Numbered from the stretch's first letter, positions 46,564-57,172 are shown. The stretch: 64,000 nucleotides of DNA from Streptomyces sp. NBC_01116 (GCF_041435495.1 NZ_CP108644.1:5007501-5071500); one strand, 5' to 3'. Numbers and translations: made by a program. The notes: generated by a model not told the origin, from the letters alone.

Positions 46564-47775
46564 ATGCCCATCGCTGTCTACGTCCTCGGGCTCGCGGTCT
46601 TCGCCCAGGGCACCTCCGAGTTCATGCTGTCCGGGCTCGTCTCGGGCATCGCCGCCGACCTCGACGTCTCCCTCTCCGCCGCCGGCCTCCTCACCTCCGC
46701 CTTCGCCGTCGGGATGGTGGTCGGCGCGCCCCTGATGGCGCTCTCCAGCCGCGCCTGGCCCCGCCGTCGCGCCCTGCTCCTCTTCCTCGCGGTGTTCGTC
46801 GCCGTCCATGTCGTCGGCGCACTCACCCCGAGCTACGGCGTGCTCCTCGCGACCCGCTTCGTCGGGGCCCTCGCCAACGCGGGCTTCTGGGCGGTCGCGC
46901 TGACCACCGCCGTCTCGATGGTCCCGGACCGGCTGAAGGGCCGGGCCACCGCCGTGGTGGTCGGCGGCGTCACGGTCGCCTGCGTGGTCGGCGTACCGGC
47001 GGGCGCGCTGCTCGGCGAGCACTGGGGATGGCGGTCGGCCTTCTGGGCGGTCGCCCTCGTCTCGCTGCCCGCCGTCCTCGCGGTCCTGCGCTCCATCCCG
47101 GGCGGCCGGGGCACGGACACGGGCGCCGCTCCCGTACCCGTACGGGACGAACTGCGCGCGCTGACCGGCCCCCGGCTGCGGCCGGTCCTGCTCACGATGG
47201 CCCTCGTGCAGGGCGCGACCTTCTGCGCGTTCTCCTACCTGGAGCCGCTCCTCACCAGGGAGACCGGCCTGGGCGCGGGCTGGGTGCCGGTGTCCCTGGC
47301 GCTCTTCGGGGCGGGCTCGTTCGCCGGGGTCACGGTGGCGGGCCGGTTCGCCGACGCCCGCCCGGTCGCCGTCGTCGCCACGGGCATGACCGCCCTCACC
47401 CTCGGCTGGGCGGCACTCGCCCTCGCGGCGGGCAGCCCGGTGCTCGCCCTGGCGCTGGTCCCGCTGCTCGGGATGCTCGCCTTCGGTACGGGCACCGCCC
47501 TCATCACCCGGGTCCTGGGCCTCGCGTCCGGGGCCCCGACGCTGGCCGGCGCGGGCTCGACGACCGCGTTCAACCTGGGGGCGACGGTGGGCCCGTGGGC
47601 GGGCGGCCTGGCCCTGGACGCCGGGTTCGGCTACCGGGCTCCGGTCTGGGTGAGCGCCCTGCTGATGGTCCTGGCCCTGCTCGTCGCCGCGACGACGGCG
47701 AAGGGCCGCCGCCCCCGAGCGGGGGAGCGGCGGCCCTCAGAGGCTGTCGACCTCAGCGCCGGCGGGCGCTTGTGA
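46564..47775 (+). CDS. MFS efflux transporter, Cmx/CmlR (chloramphenicol-resistance) type
   Basis: A 403-residue major-facilitator protein with 12 predicted helices. The N-terminus (VYVLGLAVFAQGTSEFMLSGL), LLTSAFAVGMVVGAPLMAL, RRRALLLFLAVFVAVHVVGAL and the motif-C region GGVTVACVVGVPAGALLGEHWGWR closely follow Streptomyces CmlR-type chloramphenicol exporters as I remember them. Substrate in this host is not proven. The start at ATG 46564 gives the family N-terminus and follows AAGGGG. Upstream are a uORF and repeats suggesting antibiotic-induced attenuation. It ends 1 bp from the convergent NlpC/P60 gene. Confidence 0.9.
   Translation: MPIAVYVLGLAVFAQGTSEFMLSGLVSGIAADLDVSLSAAGLLTSAFAVGMVVGAPLMALSSRAWPRRRALLLFLAVFVAVHVVGALTPSYGVLLATRFVGALANAGFWAVALTTAVSMVPDRLKGRATAVVVGGVTVACVVGVPAGALLGEHWGWRSAFWAVALVSLPAVLAVLRSIPGGRGTDTGAAPVPVRDELRALTGPRLRPVLLTMALVQGATFCAFSYLEPLLTRETGLGAGWVPVSLALFGAGSFAGVTVAGRFADARPVAVVATGMTALTLGWAALALAAGSPVLALALVPLLGMLAFGTGTALITRVLGLASGAPTLAGAGSTTAFNLGATVGPWAGGLALDAGFGYRAPVWVSALLMVLALLVAATTAKGRRPRAGERRPSEAVDLSAGGRL
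47703..47736. terminator. Strong hairpin inside the 3' end of the efflux gene
   Basis: GGGCCGCCGC-CCCCG and CGGGG-GA-GCGGCGGCCC pair over about 15 bp with a 2-nt tip and a small bulge. It is coding for the efflux gene but lies about 40 nt downstream of the convergent nlpC stop, so it probably terminates nlpC transcripts. Confidence 0.6.
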
Positions 47776-47776
47776 A

Positions 47777-48637
47777 TCAGAGAACGCGGACCGCGCCGGT
47801 CGGCCGGTCGTAGTCCATGGAGCGCTGCACCGTGCCGGTGCTGGAGTTCTGCGCACCGACGAACTCGCCGCCACCGATGTAGATCGCGACGTGGTACGCG
47901 CTGCCCGCGCCACCCCAGTAGAGGATGTCGCCGGGCTGGAGGTTGTCCAGGGAGACCTGGGTGCCGGCGGTCGACTGGGACTGCGAGACGCGCGGCAGGT
48001 CGATGCCCGCCGTGCGGTAGGCGGCCTGGACCAGACCCGAGCAGTCCCACGCGTTGGGGCCGGTGCCGCCGGACACGTAGGCGTCGCCGACCTGCGCCTT
48101 GGCGAACGCCACGATGGAGGCGGCGGAGCCGCTCACGTTCGAGGAGGAGGAGTTCGAGGAGGAGGAGGGCGCGGAGGCGGAGCTGCCCGAGTCGGAGGAG
48201 CCCGAGGAGGCGCTGAGCGTCGTGCGCTCGGAGGTCCGGGAGGCGCGCTCGGCGCGCTCCTCGGCCTCTGCCTCGGCCTTCGCCTTGGCGGCGGCTTCGG
48301 CCTTCTTCTTCGCCTCGGCCTTGCGGACGGCCTCGGCGTGCGCCTTCTTGGCCGTCTTCGCGGCCTTCTCGGCCGCGGCGTCCTCGTCGGCCTGCGTCTC
48401 CAGGTCGAGGGCGACCTGCTGCGTGGCCTGGGCGGAGGCGGCCACAGCGGTGGAGAAGCCGGACGTGATGGTGGGCATCTCGATCGTCTGGGTCACCGGC
48501 TCGGCTTGGGCCGGACCGGCGGCACCCGCGACCGCGATGGTGCTGAGGACGCCACCGGCAACTCCGGCTCGCAGTGCCGACTTCGAGGCGCGCTGGCGGG
48601 GCTTCCGGTGGCTGGGTATGTGAGCGGTGTGGGACAT
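47777..48637 (-). CDS. NlpC/P60-family peptidoglycan hydrolase (secreted)
   Basis: A 286-residue secreted endopeptidase. The signal peptide ends at about residue 47 (GPAQAEP). An Ala/Glu/Lys-rich coiled coil (about 75-130) and a Ser-rich linker lead to the C-terminal NlpC/P60 domain (about 165-286). The catalytic Cys lies in AWDCSGLVQAAYRTAG and the His in AYHVAIYIGGG, with LQPGDILYWGG. Such enzymes cleave D-Glu-Dap-type cross-peptides. ATG 48637 is used because it starts a basic signal peptide. No c-di-AMP riboswitch consensus was recognisable upstream. Confidence 0.92.
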   Translation of the reverse strand: MSHTAHIPSHRKPRQRASKSALRAGVAGGVLSTIAVAGAAGPAQAEPVTQTIEMPTITSGFSTAVAASAQATQQVALDLETQADEDAAAEKAAKTAKKAHAEAVRKAEAKKKAEAAAKAKAEAEAEERAERASRTSERTTLSASSGSSDSGSSASAPSSSSNSSSSNVSGSAASIVAFAKAQVGDAYVSGGTGPNAWDCSGLVQAAYRTAGIDLPRVSQSQSTAGTQVSLDNLQPGDILYWGGAGSAYHVAIYIGGGEFVGAQNSSTGTVQRSMDYDRPTGAVRVL

Positions 48638-49195
48638 GGGTACTAGCGCTATCAGGGCTGTAGGGGTCCCATCAAGAAACGTGTGTTGCGACACAGTTAC
48701 GTTCGGAATCTGTGAATCCGCTTTCTGAGCGCCTTTATTGACGCCGTAACGGGCAAACCGGGCGTCCGCCGTCAGGCCCGTGATCACTGCCTTTCGGTAA
48801 TACGCCCGAATTGCCCGTCGCTTACCATCCGTTCACACCGATGGCCAAGCCCGGCTTTCCGGGGGGCGGGGCCGCGTGGCGCAGGTCACAGGACGACTCC
48901 GCCGGGACGGGCAACCCTCGCGCCCGTCATTCGCGTGGGCGTCCGCGGCCGGCGAGTCGACGACCGGACGGGCGGATCGGCGGACGGGTGCTCTCCGGAT
49001 GCGCGATCCGGAAGTTCGTGAATGCGTGCACATGTCCACATCGGTCCTCGCCGCCCCTCCGTGCGGGCGGTGCTCGATCCCGGCCGGTGCCCTTATCACC
49101 TCGATGCATCCCACCGCCAATTTGCTTGTACGGGGCGTCGATTGATAGCGCGGCACGCCTTTGACCAGCAGTAACACCATCGAATGTCACGTCTC

Positions 49196-49306
49196 GTGAT
49201 CACTCGGCCGCTTCGCGTACGAAGATCACCGCTCATACGACTTCATGATCCTTCGTCAGGTGGTGGAGATCACAAAGCCGTTGTCGTACCCCGTGTCGCA
49301 GATCAC
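49196..49306. repeat. Four GATCAC elements upstream of nuoA
   Basis: GATCAC occurs at 49198, 49224, 49268 and 49301; the first is part of the palindrome GTGATCAC and the other three share AGATCAC. The last two spacings are 44 and 33 bp, multiples of 11, which places them on one helix face. Confidence 0.5.
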
Positions 49307-49341
49307 AGGGGGGCGGGCATAGGATGCGGGGCAGTCGGGCT

Positions 49342-49357
49342 TGTGAACTGCCTCACA
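49342..49357. promoter_or_regulatory. Rex-type operator upstream of nuoA
   Basis: TGTGAACTGCCTCACA matches the redox repressor Rex pattern TGTGA-N6-TCACA exactly. It lies about 80 bp before the nuoA start and just downstream of a TAGGAT -10-like element (49320-49325), so binding would block early transcription. The nuo operon is an established Rex target in S. coelicolor. Confidence 0.75.
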
Positions 49358-49437
49358 TGTACACGATCTTGGTGAGGCAGTGAGCCGGTCGCCCGATGCG
49401 GTCCACAGGTCAAGGACGACTGGAAGGAGCGAGGAGC

Positions 49438-49797
49438 GTGAATGCCTACGCGCCCATCCTCGTGCTCGGCGCCCTCGGGGCAGGGTTTGCGATCTTCTCC
49501 GTGGTCATGGCCACGCTTATCGGCCCCAAGCGGTACAACCGGGCAAAGCTCGAAGCGTACGAGTGCGGCATCGAACCCACCCCGACTCCCGCCGGAGGCG
49601 GCCGCTTTCCGATCAAGTACTACCTGACGGCGATGCTTTTCATCGTCTTCGACATCGAGATCGTCTTCCTCTATCCCTGGGCGGTCTCCTTCGACGCCCT
49701 GGGGATCTTCGGGCTCGTGGAGATGCTGCTCTTCGTGCTCACCGTCTTCGTCGCCTATGCGTATGTGTGGCGTCGCGGCGGCCTGGAATGGGACTGA
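49438..49797 (+). CDS. nuoA: NADH-quinone oxidoreductase subunit A
   Basis: A 119-residue membrane subunit of complex I with three helices (ILVLGALGAGFAIFSVVMATLIGP; YYLTAMLFIVFDIEIVFLYPWAV; FGLVEMLLFVLTVFVAYAYVW). The conserved cytoplasmic loop KLEAYECGIEP carries the Cys near the quinone site. GTG 49438 follows AAGGAGCGAGGAG. First gene of the operon, which reads A to N in order. Confidence 0.96.
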   Translation: MNAYAPILVLGALGAGFAIFSVVMATLIGPKRYNRAKLEAYECGIEPTPTPAGGGRFPIKYYLTAMLFIVFDIEIVFLYPWAVSFDALGIFGLVEMLLFVLTVFVAYAYVWRRGGLEWD

Positions 49798-49815
49798 GGG
49801 GCTGAGGGGCACACC

Positions 49816-50370
49816 ATGGGACTCGAAGAGAAACTGCCGAGCGGCTTCGTTCTGACCACGGTCGAGCAGGCCGCGGGCTGGGTGCGGAAGTCGTCCGTCT
49901 TCCCGGCCACGTTCGGACTGGCCTGCTGCGCCATCGAGATGATGACGACCGGCGCGGGCCGCTACGACCTGGCCCGGTTCGGGATGGAGGTCTTCCGCGG
50001 ATCGCCGCGGCAGGCGGACCTGATGATCGTCGCGGGACGGGTGAGCCAGAAGATGGCGCCCGTCCTGCGGCAGGTCTATGACCAGATGCCGAATCCCAAG
50101 TGGGTCATTTCCATGGGAGTTTGTGCGTCATCGGGTGGAATGTTCAACAATTACGCCATTGTGCAGGGTGTTGATCACATTGTCCCGGTAGATATCTATT
50201 TGCCGGGTTGTCCGCCACGCCCCGAGATGCTGCTGGACGCCATCCTCAAGCTCCACGAGAAGATCCAGACCTCCAAGCTCGGGGTCAACGCGGAGGAGGC
50301 CGCCCGCGAGGCGGAGGAAGCGGCCCTCAAGGCACTGCCCCTGATCGAGATGAAGGGGCTGCTGCGGTGA
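49816..50370 (+). CDS. nuoB: NADH-quinone oxidoreductase subunit B
   Basis: A 184-residue peripheral-arm subunit carrying cluster N2. Ligand Cys are in LACCAIEMM, MGVCASSGGMFNNYA and YLPGCPPRPE. FPATFGLACCAIE and RQADLMIVAGRVSQKMAP are typical. An Ala/Glu-rich C-terminal tail follows the core. Codons 88-133 (about 50077-50214) use A- or T-ending codons far more than the rest of the operon. The stop overlaps the nuoC start (GTGA). Confidence 0.97.
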   Translation: MGLEEKLPSGFVLTTVEQAAGWVRKSSVFPATFGLACCAIEMMTTGAGRYDLARFGMEVFRGSPRQADLMIVAGRVSQKMAPVLRQVYDQMPNPKWVISMGVCASSGGMFNNYAIVQGVDHIVPVDIYLPGCPPRPEMLLDAILKLHEKIQTSKLGVNAEEAAREAEEAALKALPLIEMKGLLR

Positions 50371-51094
50371 CCGAGAACTCCGACGCGAACGGCGAGCGCG
50401 ACGGCAACGCCGTACCCGCCCCGCGCGACACCGGCGGCGAGGTCATCCGCGTCCGCAAGGGCATGTTCGGCGCGAACAACGGCGGCGACACCTCCGGCTA
50501 CGGCGGCCTCGTCCGCACCGTCACCCTGCCGGGAGCCGCCTCCCGGCCGTACGGCGGCTGGTTCGACGAGGTGGCCGACGAGCTGGAAGGGGCCCTGGAG
50601 GAACAGGACCTGCTCCCCTCCAACGCCATCGAGAAGACGGTCGTCGACCGCGACGAGCTGACCTTCCACATCGCCCGCGAGCACCTGGTCCAGGTCGCCC
50701 GCACCCTGCGCGACGACCCCGCCCTGCGCTTCGAACTCTGTACGGGCGTGAGCGGCGTCCACTTCCTGGGCGACAAGGGCCGCGAACTGCACGCCGTCTA
50801 CCACCTGCGGTCCCTCACCCACGGCCGGGTGATCCGGCTGGAGGTGTCCGCCCCGGACAGCGACCCGCACATCCCGTCGCTCGTCGGGATCTACCCGACC
50901 AACGACTGGCACGAGCGCGAGGCGTACGACTTCTTCGGACTCGTCTTCGACGGGCACCCGGCCCTGACCCGGATCATGATGCCGGACGACTGGCAGGGCT
51001 TCCCGCAGCGCAAGGACTACCCGCTCGGCGGCATCGCCGTCGAGTACAAGGGCGCCCAGATCCCGGCTCCGGACCAGCGGAGGTCGTACTCCTG

Positions 51095-51095
<1 letters not shown>
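50367..51095 (+). CDS. nuoC: NADH-quinone oxidoreductase subunit C
   Basis: A 242-residue peripheral subunit. The conserved C-terminal signature is LVGIYPTNDWHEREAYDFFGLVFDGHP and LTRIMMPDDWQGFPQRKDYPLGG, preceded by FELCTGVSGVHFLG. The N-terminal 45 residues are disordered and lineage-specific. It is separate from nuoD, unlike the fused NuoCD of E. coli. The start overlaps nuoB (GTGA) and the stop overlaps nuoD (TGATG). Confidence 0.96.
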
Positions 51096-52413
<1,318 letters not shown>

Positions 52414-52417
<4 letters not shown>

Positions 52418-53286
52418 CCACATCACGCCAAGACGTCAAGCTGGGGATGCCGCAGCTCCCCGCCACCCCCTACCCGGCCGAGGTGCGCGCCCGGCTCGAC
52501 GCGGACGCGAAGGAGGTGCTCGCCCGCTACCCCGGCAGCCGCTCCGCCCTGCTGCCGCTGCTGCACCTCGTCCAGTCGGAGGAGGGCTACGTCTCCCGTA
52601 CGGGCATGGCCTTCTGCGCCGAGACGCTCGACCTCACCACCGCAGAGGTCACCGCCGTCGCGACCTTCTACTCCATGTACCGGCGCAGGCCGAGCGGTGA
52701 CTACCAGGTCGGCGTCTGCACCAACACCCTGTGCGCGGTCATGGGCGGCGACGCCATCTTCGACACGCTCAAGGAGCACCTCGACCTCGGCAACAACGAG
52801 ACCACCGAGGACGGCAAGGTCACCCTCGAACACATCGAGTGCAACGCCGCCTGCGACTTCGCGCCCGTCGTGATGGTCAACTGGGAGTTCTTCGACAACC
52901 AGACGCCCGAGAGCGCCACGCGGCTCGTCGACGACCTGATCGCCGGCCGGACCGTCGAGCCCACCCGCGGCGCGCCCCTCTGCTCGTACAAGGAGACGGC
53001 CCGCATCCTGGCCGGCTTCCCCGACGAGCGGCCCGGCGCCGTCGAGGCGACCGGCGGCGCGGGCCCCGCCTCCCTGATCGGGCTGAAGCTCGCCAAGGGC
53101 GAGGCGCTCCCGAAGGCGCGCGTGGTCTCCCCGCGCGTCGGACAGCCCGAGGACACGAAGCCGCAGGACGCACAGCCGCACGACCCTTCGCCGACCGAGC
53201 ACCTCAGCTCGCACGACGCACCGCAGCAGACCTCGGCCTCCGACCCGGAGCACCCGGCCGGGCCCGCAGCCGAGGAGGGGGAGTGA
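52414..53286 (+). CDS. nuoE: NADH-quinone oxidoreductase subunit E
   Basis: A 290-residue thioredoxin-like [2Fe-2S] subunit (cluster N1a). Ligands: C-x4-C in VGVCTNTLCAVMGG and C-x3-C in IECNAACDFAPVVMVN. Typical NuoE has 160-250 residues; here a Pro/Gln/Asp-rich C-terminal tail of about 70 residues (about 220-290) is added. The GTG start overlaps nuoD (GTGA) and the end overlaps nuoF (TGATG). Confidence 0.96.
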
Positions 53287-54665
53287 TGACCTTGGCCGCC
53301 GAGATCGACCACAACGGGACGAGCCCCGAGAAGCTGCTCGCACCGGTCCTCTCCGCCTTCTGGGACCAGCCCGAATCCTGGACCCTGGACACCTACCGCC
53401 GCCACGAGGGCTACGAGGGGCTGCGCAAGGCACTCGCCATGACGCCCGACGACCTCATCGCGTACGTCAAGGACTCCGGTCTGCGCGGGCGCGGCGGCGC
53501 GGGCTTCCCCACCGGGATGAAGTGGCAGTTCATCCCGCAGGGCGACGGCAAGCCGCACTACCTGGTCGTCAACGCCGACGAGTCGGAGCCGGGGACCTGC
53601 AAGGACATCCCGCTCCTCTTCGCCAACCCGCACAGCCTCATCGAGGGCATGGTGATCGCCTGTTACGCGATCCGTTCGTCGCACGCGTTCATCTATCTGC
53701 GCGGTGAGGTCGTCCCCGTGCTGCGACGACTGCACGAGGCCGTACGAGAGGCGTACGAGGCGGGCTATCTGGGGACGAACATCCTGGGTTCAGGACTCGA
53801 TCTGGAACTCACGGTGCACGCGGGCGCCGGTGCGTACATCTGTGGTGAGGAAACCGCGCTGCTCGACTCTCTCGAAGGACGACGTGGCCAGCCCCGGCTG
53901 CGGCCCCCCTTCCCTGCGGTCGCCGGTCTGTACGCCTGCCCCACTGTGGTGAACAACGTCGAGTCCATCGCCTCGGTTCCCGCGATCCTGAACAAGGGCA
54001 AGGACTGGTTCAAGTCGATGGGCAGCGAGAAGTCCCCGGGCTTCACGCTCTACTCGCTCAGCGGCCACGTCACCAGCCCCGGCCAGTACGAGGCCCCGCT
54101 CGGCATCACGCTGCGCCAGCTGCTCGACATGAGCGGCGGCATCCGGGCCGGCCACCGGCTGAAGTTCTGGACGCCGGGCGGCTCCTCCACCCCGATGTTC
54201 ACCGAGGAGCACCTCGACGTCCCCCTCGACTACGAGGGAGTCGGCGCCGCCGGGTCCATGCTCGGCACCAAGGCGCTCCAGTGCTTCGACGAGACGACCT
54301 GCGTCGTGCGGGCCGTCACCCGCTGGACCGAGTTCTACGCCCACGAGTCCTGCGGCAAGTGCACACCCTGCCGCGAAGGGACCTACTGGCTCGTCCAGTT
54401 GCTCCGCGACATCGAGGCCGGCAAGGGCGAGATGGCCGACCTCGACAAGCTCAACGACATCGCCGACAACATCAACGGCAAGTCGTTCTGCGCGCTCGGC
54501 GACGGCGCGGCCTCGCCGATCTTCTCCTCGCTCAAGTACTTCCGCGAGGAGTACGAGCAGCACATCACCGGCAAGGGCTGCCCCTTCGATCCCGCCCGGT
54601 CCACGGCCTGGGCCGACGACAAGAACACCGACGGCAAGAACGCTCACCGGGGGGTGAACGCATGA
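53286..54665 (+). CDS. nuoF: NADH-quinone oxidoreductase subunit F
   Basis: A 459-residue NADH- and FMN-binding subunit with cluster N3. Signatures: GLRGRGGAGFPTGMKW (FMN site), VVNADESEPGTCKD (NADH site), GAGAYICGEETALLDSLEGRRGQPR, and SCGKCTPCREGTYW with the later Cys in KSFCALGDGA as cluster ligands. ATG 53286 overlaps the nuoE stop; GTG 53283 is in frame. Part of the gene (about 53650-53960) shows codon use unlike the rest. Confidence 0.97.
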   Translation: MTLAAEIDHNGTSPEKLLAPVLSAFWDQPESWTLDTYRRHEGYEGLRKALAMTPDDLIAYVKDSGLRGRGGAGFPTGMKWQFIPQGDGKPHYLVVNADESEPGTCKDIPLLFANPHSLIEGMVIACYAIRSSHAFIYLRGEVVPVLRRLHEAVREAYEAGYLGTNILGSGLDLELTVHAGAGAYICGEETALLDSLEGRRGQPRLRPPFPAVAGLYACPTVVNNVESIASVPAILNKGKDWFKSMGSEKSPGFTLYSLSGHVTSPGQYEAPLGITLRQLLDMSGGIRAGHRLKFWTPGGSSTPMFTEEHLDVPLDYEGVGAAGSMLGTKALQCFDETTCVVRAVTRWTEFYAHESCGKCTPCREGTYWLVQLLRDIEAGKGEMADLDKLNDIADNINGKSFCALGDGAASPIFSSLKYFREEYEQHITGKGCPFDPARSTAWADDKNTDGKNAHRGVNA

Positions 54666-57172
54666 CAGTCACCACGAGTGCGCCCTCCGGGGGCGGCGAG
54701 GCGGCAGTGCCGCCCGAGGACCTGGTCACGCTGACCATCGACGGCATCGAGATCAGCGTCCCCAAGGGGACCCTGGTCATCCGGGCCGCCGAGCTCCTCG
54801 GCATCGAGATCCCGCGCTTCTGCGACCACCCGCTCCTCGACCCCGCCGGCGCCTGCCGCCAGTGCATCGTCGAGGTCGAGGGCCAGCGCAAGCCGATGGC
54901 CTCCTGCACCATCACCTGCACCGACGGCATGGTCGTCAAGTCGCAGATCACCTCTCCTGTCGCCGAGAAGGCGCAGAAGGGCGTGATGGAGCTGCTGCTG
55001 ATCAACCATCCGCTGGACTGCCCCGTCTGCGACAAGGGCGGCGAGTGCCCGCTCCAGAACCAGGCGATGTCGCACGGCGCCGCCGACTCCCGCTTCGAGG
55101 GCAGGAAGCGCACGTTCGAGAAGCCCGTCCCGATCTCCACCCAGGTGCTGCTGGACCGCGAGCGGTGCGTGCTCTGCGCGCGCTGCACCCGGTTCTCCAA
55201 CCAGGTGGCGGGCGACCCGATGATCGAGCTGATCGAGCGTGGCGCCCTCCAGCAGGTCGGCACCGGCGTGGGCGACCCCTTCGAGTCGTACTTCTCCGGA
55301 AACACCATCCAGATCTGCCCGGTCGGCGCGCTGACCTCGGCGGCGTACCGCTTCCGCTCCCGCCCCTTCGACCTGGTCTCCACGCCCTCGGTGTGCGAGC
55401 AGTGCGCGGGCGGCTGCTCGACCCGCACCGACCACCGGCGCGGCAAGGTCATGCGCCGCCTCGCGGCCAACGAGCCCGAGGTCAACGAGGAGTGGATCTG
55501 CGACAAGGGGCGGTTCGGCTTCCGCTACGCCCAGCAGCGCGACCGGCTCACCACCCCGCTGGTCCGCAACGCCGAGGGCGAGCTGGAACCGGCGAGCTGG
55601 CCCGAGGCGCTGGAAGCCGCGGCGGCCGGACTCCTCGCCGCCCGCGGCCGCACCGGCGTCCTGACCGGCGGCCGGCTGACCGTCGAGGACGCCTACGCGT
55701 ACAGCAAGTTCGCCCGGGTCGCCCTCGACACCAACGACGTCGACTTCCGCTCCCGGGTCCACAGCGCCGAGGAGGCCGACTTCCTGGCCGCCCGGGTCGC
55801 CGGACGCGGCCGGGACCTCGACGGCGAGGGGGTCACGTACACCGCGCTGGAGAAGGCCCCCGCGGTCCTGCTCGTCGGGTTCGAGTCCGAGGAGGAGGCG
55901 CCCGGTGTCTTCCTGCGGCTGCGCAAGGCCCACCGCAAGAGCGGCCAGCAGACCTTCGCGCTGGCCTCGCACGCCACCCGGGGCCTGGTGAAGGCGGGCG
56001 GCACGCTGCTGCCCGCAGCGCCCGGCACCGAGACCGAATGGCTGGACGCGCTCGCGGGCGGCGTCGGCCTGGAGGCCGAAGGGGCCGCCGCGGCCGAGGC
56101 GCTCCGCGGCGAACACTCCCTGATCATCGTCGGTGAACGGCTCGCCGGAGTGCCCGGCGCCCTGTCCGCCGCAGTCCGCACCGCCACCGCCACCGGCGCA
56201 CGCCTGGTGTGGATCCCGCGCCGGGCGGGCGACCGGGGCGCGGTGGAGGCGGGCGCGCTCCCCACCCTGCTGCCCGGCGGCCGACCGGCCACCGACCCGC
56301 GGGCCCGCGAGGAGGTCGCGGAGCTGTGGCGCGTGGCCGAACTGCCCACCCGCCACGGCCGCGACACCGGCCAGATCGTCGAGGCCGCGGCCACCGGCGA
56401 ACTGGGCGCGCTGCTCGTCGCCGGGGTCGGCGTCGAGGACCTGCCCGACCCGAACCGCGCCATCCAGGCGCTGAACGAGGTCGGCTTCCTGGTCTCCCTG
56501 GAGCTGCGGCCGAGCGCGGTCTCCGCCCGGGCGGACGTGGTCTTCCCGGTCGCCGCCGTCGCGGAGAAGTCCGGCACCTTCCTCAACTGGGAGGGCCGGG
56601 TCCGGATGTTCCAGGCGGCGCTGAAGCCGGAGCAGATGCCCCGGACGCTCGCGCCGACGGACTCCCGGGTGCTGCACATGCTGGCCGACGCCATGGACGT
56701 GCACTTCGCCCTGCCGGACCTGACCGCCGCCCGCCGCGAGCTGGACCGGCTCGGCGGCTGGGAGGGCGGCCACGCCCAGGACCCGCGCGAGAGCGCGCAG
56801 CCGCTGCCCCGGCCCGGCGACGGCGAGGCGGTCCTCGCGGGCCACCGGATGCTGCTCGACCTCGGCCGGCTCCAGGACGGCGACACCGCGCTCGCCGGGA
56901 CCCGGCACGCGGCCGTCGCCCGGCTCTCGGCGGTCACCGCCGCCGAGTCCGGCGTCAAGGACGGCGACCTGCTCGCCGTCACCGGCCCCGCCGGCACCGT
57001 CGAACTGCCCCTCGCGGTCACCGACATGCCGGACCGGGTGGTCTGGGTGCCGCTGAACTCGGTGGGACGCGGCATCCCCGCCGACACCGGCGCGAACCCC
57101 GGCGGCCTGGTGCGGATCGGCCCCGCCGCCGCTCCGGGTGCTCCCGTCGAACCATCGGAGGTACGAGCGTGA
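54662..57172 (+). CDS. nuoG: NADH-quinone oxidoreductase subunit G
   Basis: An 836-residue iron-sulfur subunit. N-terminal ferredoxin domain: CDHPLLDPAGACRQC, plus the following Cys, for N1b. Then CPVCDKGGECPLQ and CVLCARCTRF for N4 and N5 types. A further C-x2-C-x3-C set (VCEQCAGGCSTRT) resembles the N7 ligands of some bacteria. The C-terminal part is a molybdopterin-oxidoreductase-like fold without cofactor motifs. ATG overlaps nuoF (ATGA); the stop overlaps nuoH (GTGA). Confidence 0.96.
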   Translation: MTVTTSAPSGGGEAAVPPEDLVTLTIDGIEISVPKGTLVIRAAELLGIEIPRFCDHPLLDPAGACRQCIVEVEGQRKPMASCTITCTDGMVVKSQITSPVAEKAQKGVMELLLINHPLDCPVCDKGGECPLQNQAMSHGAADSRFEGRKRTFEKPVPISTQVLLDRERCVLCARCTRFSNQVAGDPMIELIERGALQQVGTGVGDPFESYFSGNTIQICPVGALTSAAYRFRSRPFDLVSTPSVCEQCAGGCSTRTDHRRGKVMRRLAANEPEVNEEWICDKGRFGFRYAQQRDRLTTPLVRNAEGELEPASWPEALEAAAAGLLAARGRTGVLTGGRLTVEDAYAYSKFARVALDTNDVDFRSRVHSAEEADFLAARVAGRGRDLDGEGVTYTALEKAPAVLLVGFESEEEAPGVFLRLRKAHRKSGQQTFALASHATRGLVKAGGTLLPAAPGTETEWLDALAGGVGLEAEGAAAAEALRGEHSLIIVGERLAGVPGALSAAVRTATATGARLVWIPRRAGDRGAVEAGALPTLLPGGRPATDPRAREEVAELWRVAELPTRHGRDTGQIVEAAATGELGALLVAGVGVEDLPDPNRAIQALNEVGFLVSLELRPSAVSARADVVFPVAAVAEKSGTFLNWEGRVRMFQAALKPEQMPRTLAPTDSRVLHMLADAMDVHFALPDLTAARRELDRLGGWEGGHAQDPRESAQPLPRPGDGEAVLAGHRMLLDLGRLQDGDTALAGTRHAAVARLSAVTAAESGVKDGDLLAVTGPAGTVELPLAVTDMPDRVVWVPLNSVGRGIPADTGANPGGLVRIGPAAAPGAPVEPSEVRA

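Larger units (their letters stand above)
48638..49437. other. Divergent intergenic region, nlpC / nuo operon
   Basis: About 800 bp without a supported gene; GC is lower than in the flanking genes. The right third holds four GATCAC elements (49198, 49224, 49268, 49301), a TAGGAT -10-like element (49320-49325) and a Rex-type operator (49342-49357). I see nothing definite in 48638-49190. Confidence 0.65.

Noticed and set aside
48638..48900. c-di-AMP riboswitch upstream of the NlpC/P60 gene
   Set aside because: Such riboswitches precede some actinomycete cell-wall hydrolases, but the conserved ydaO motifs could not be found here.
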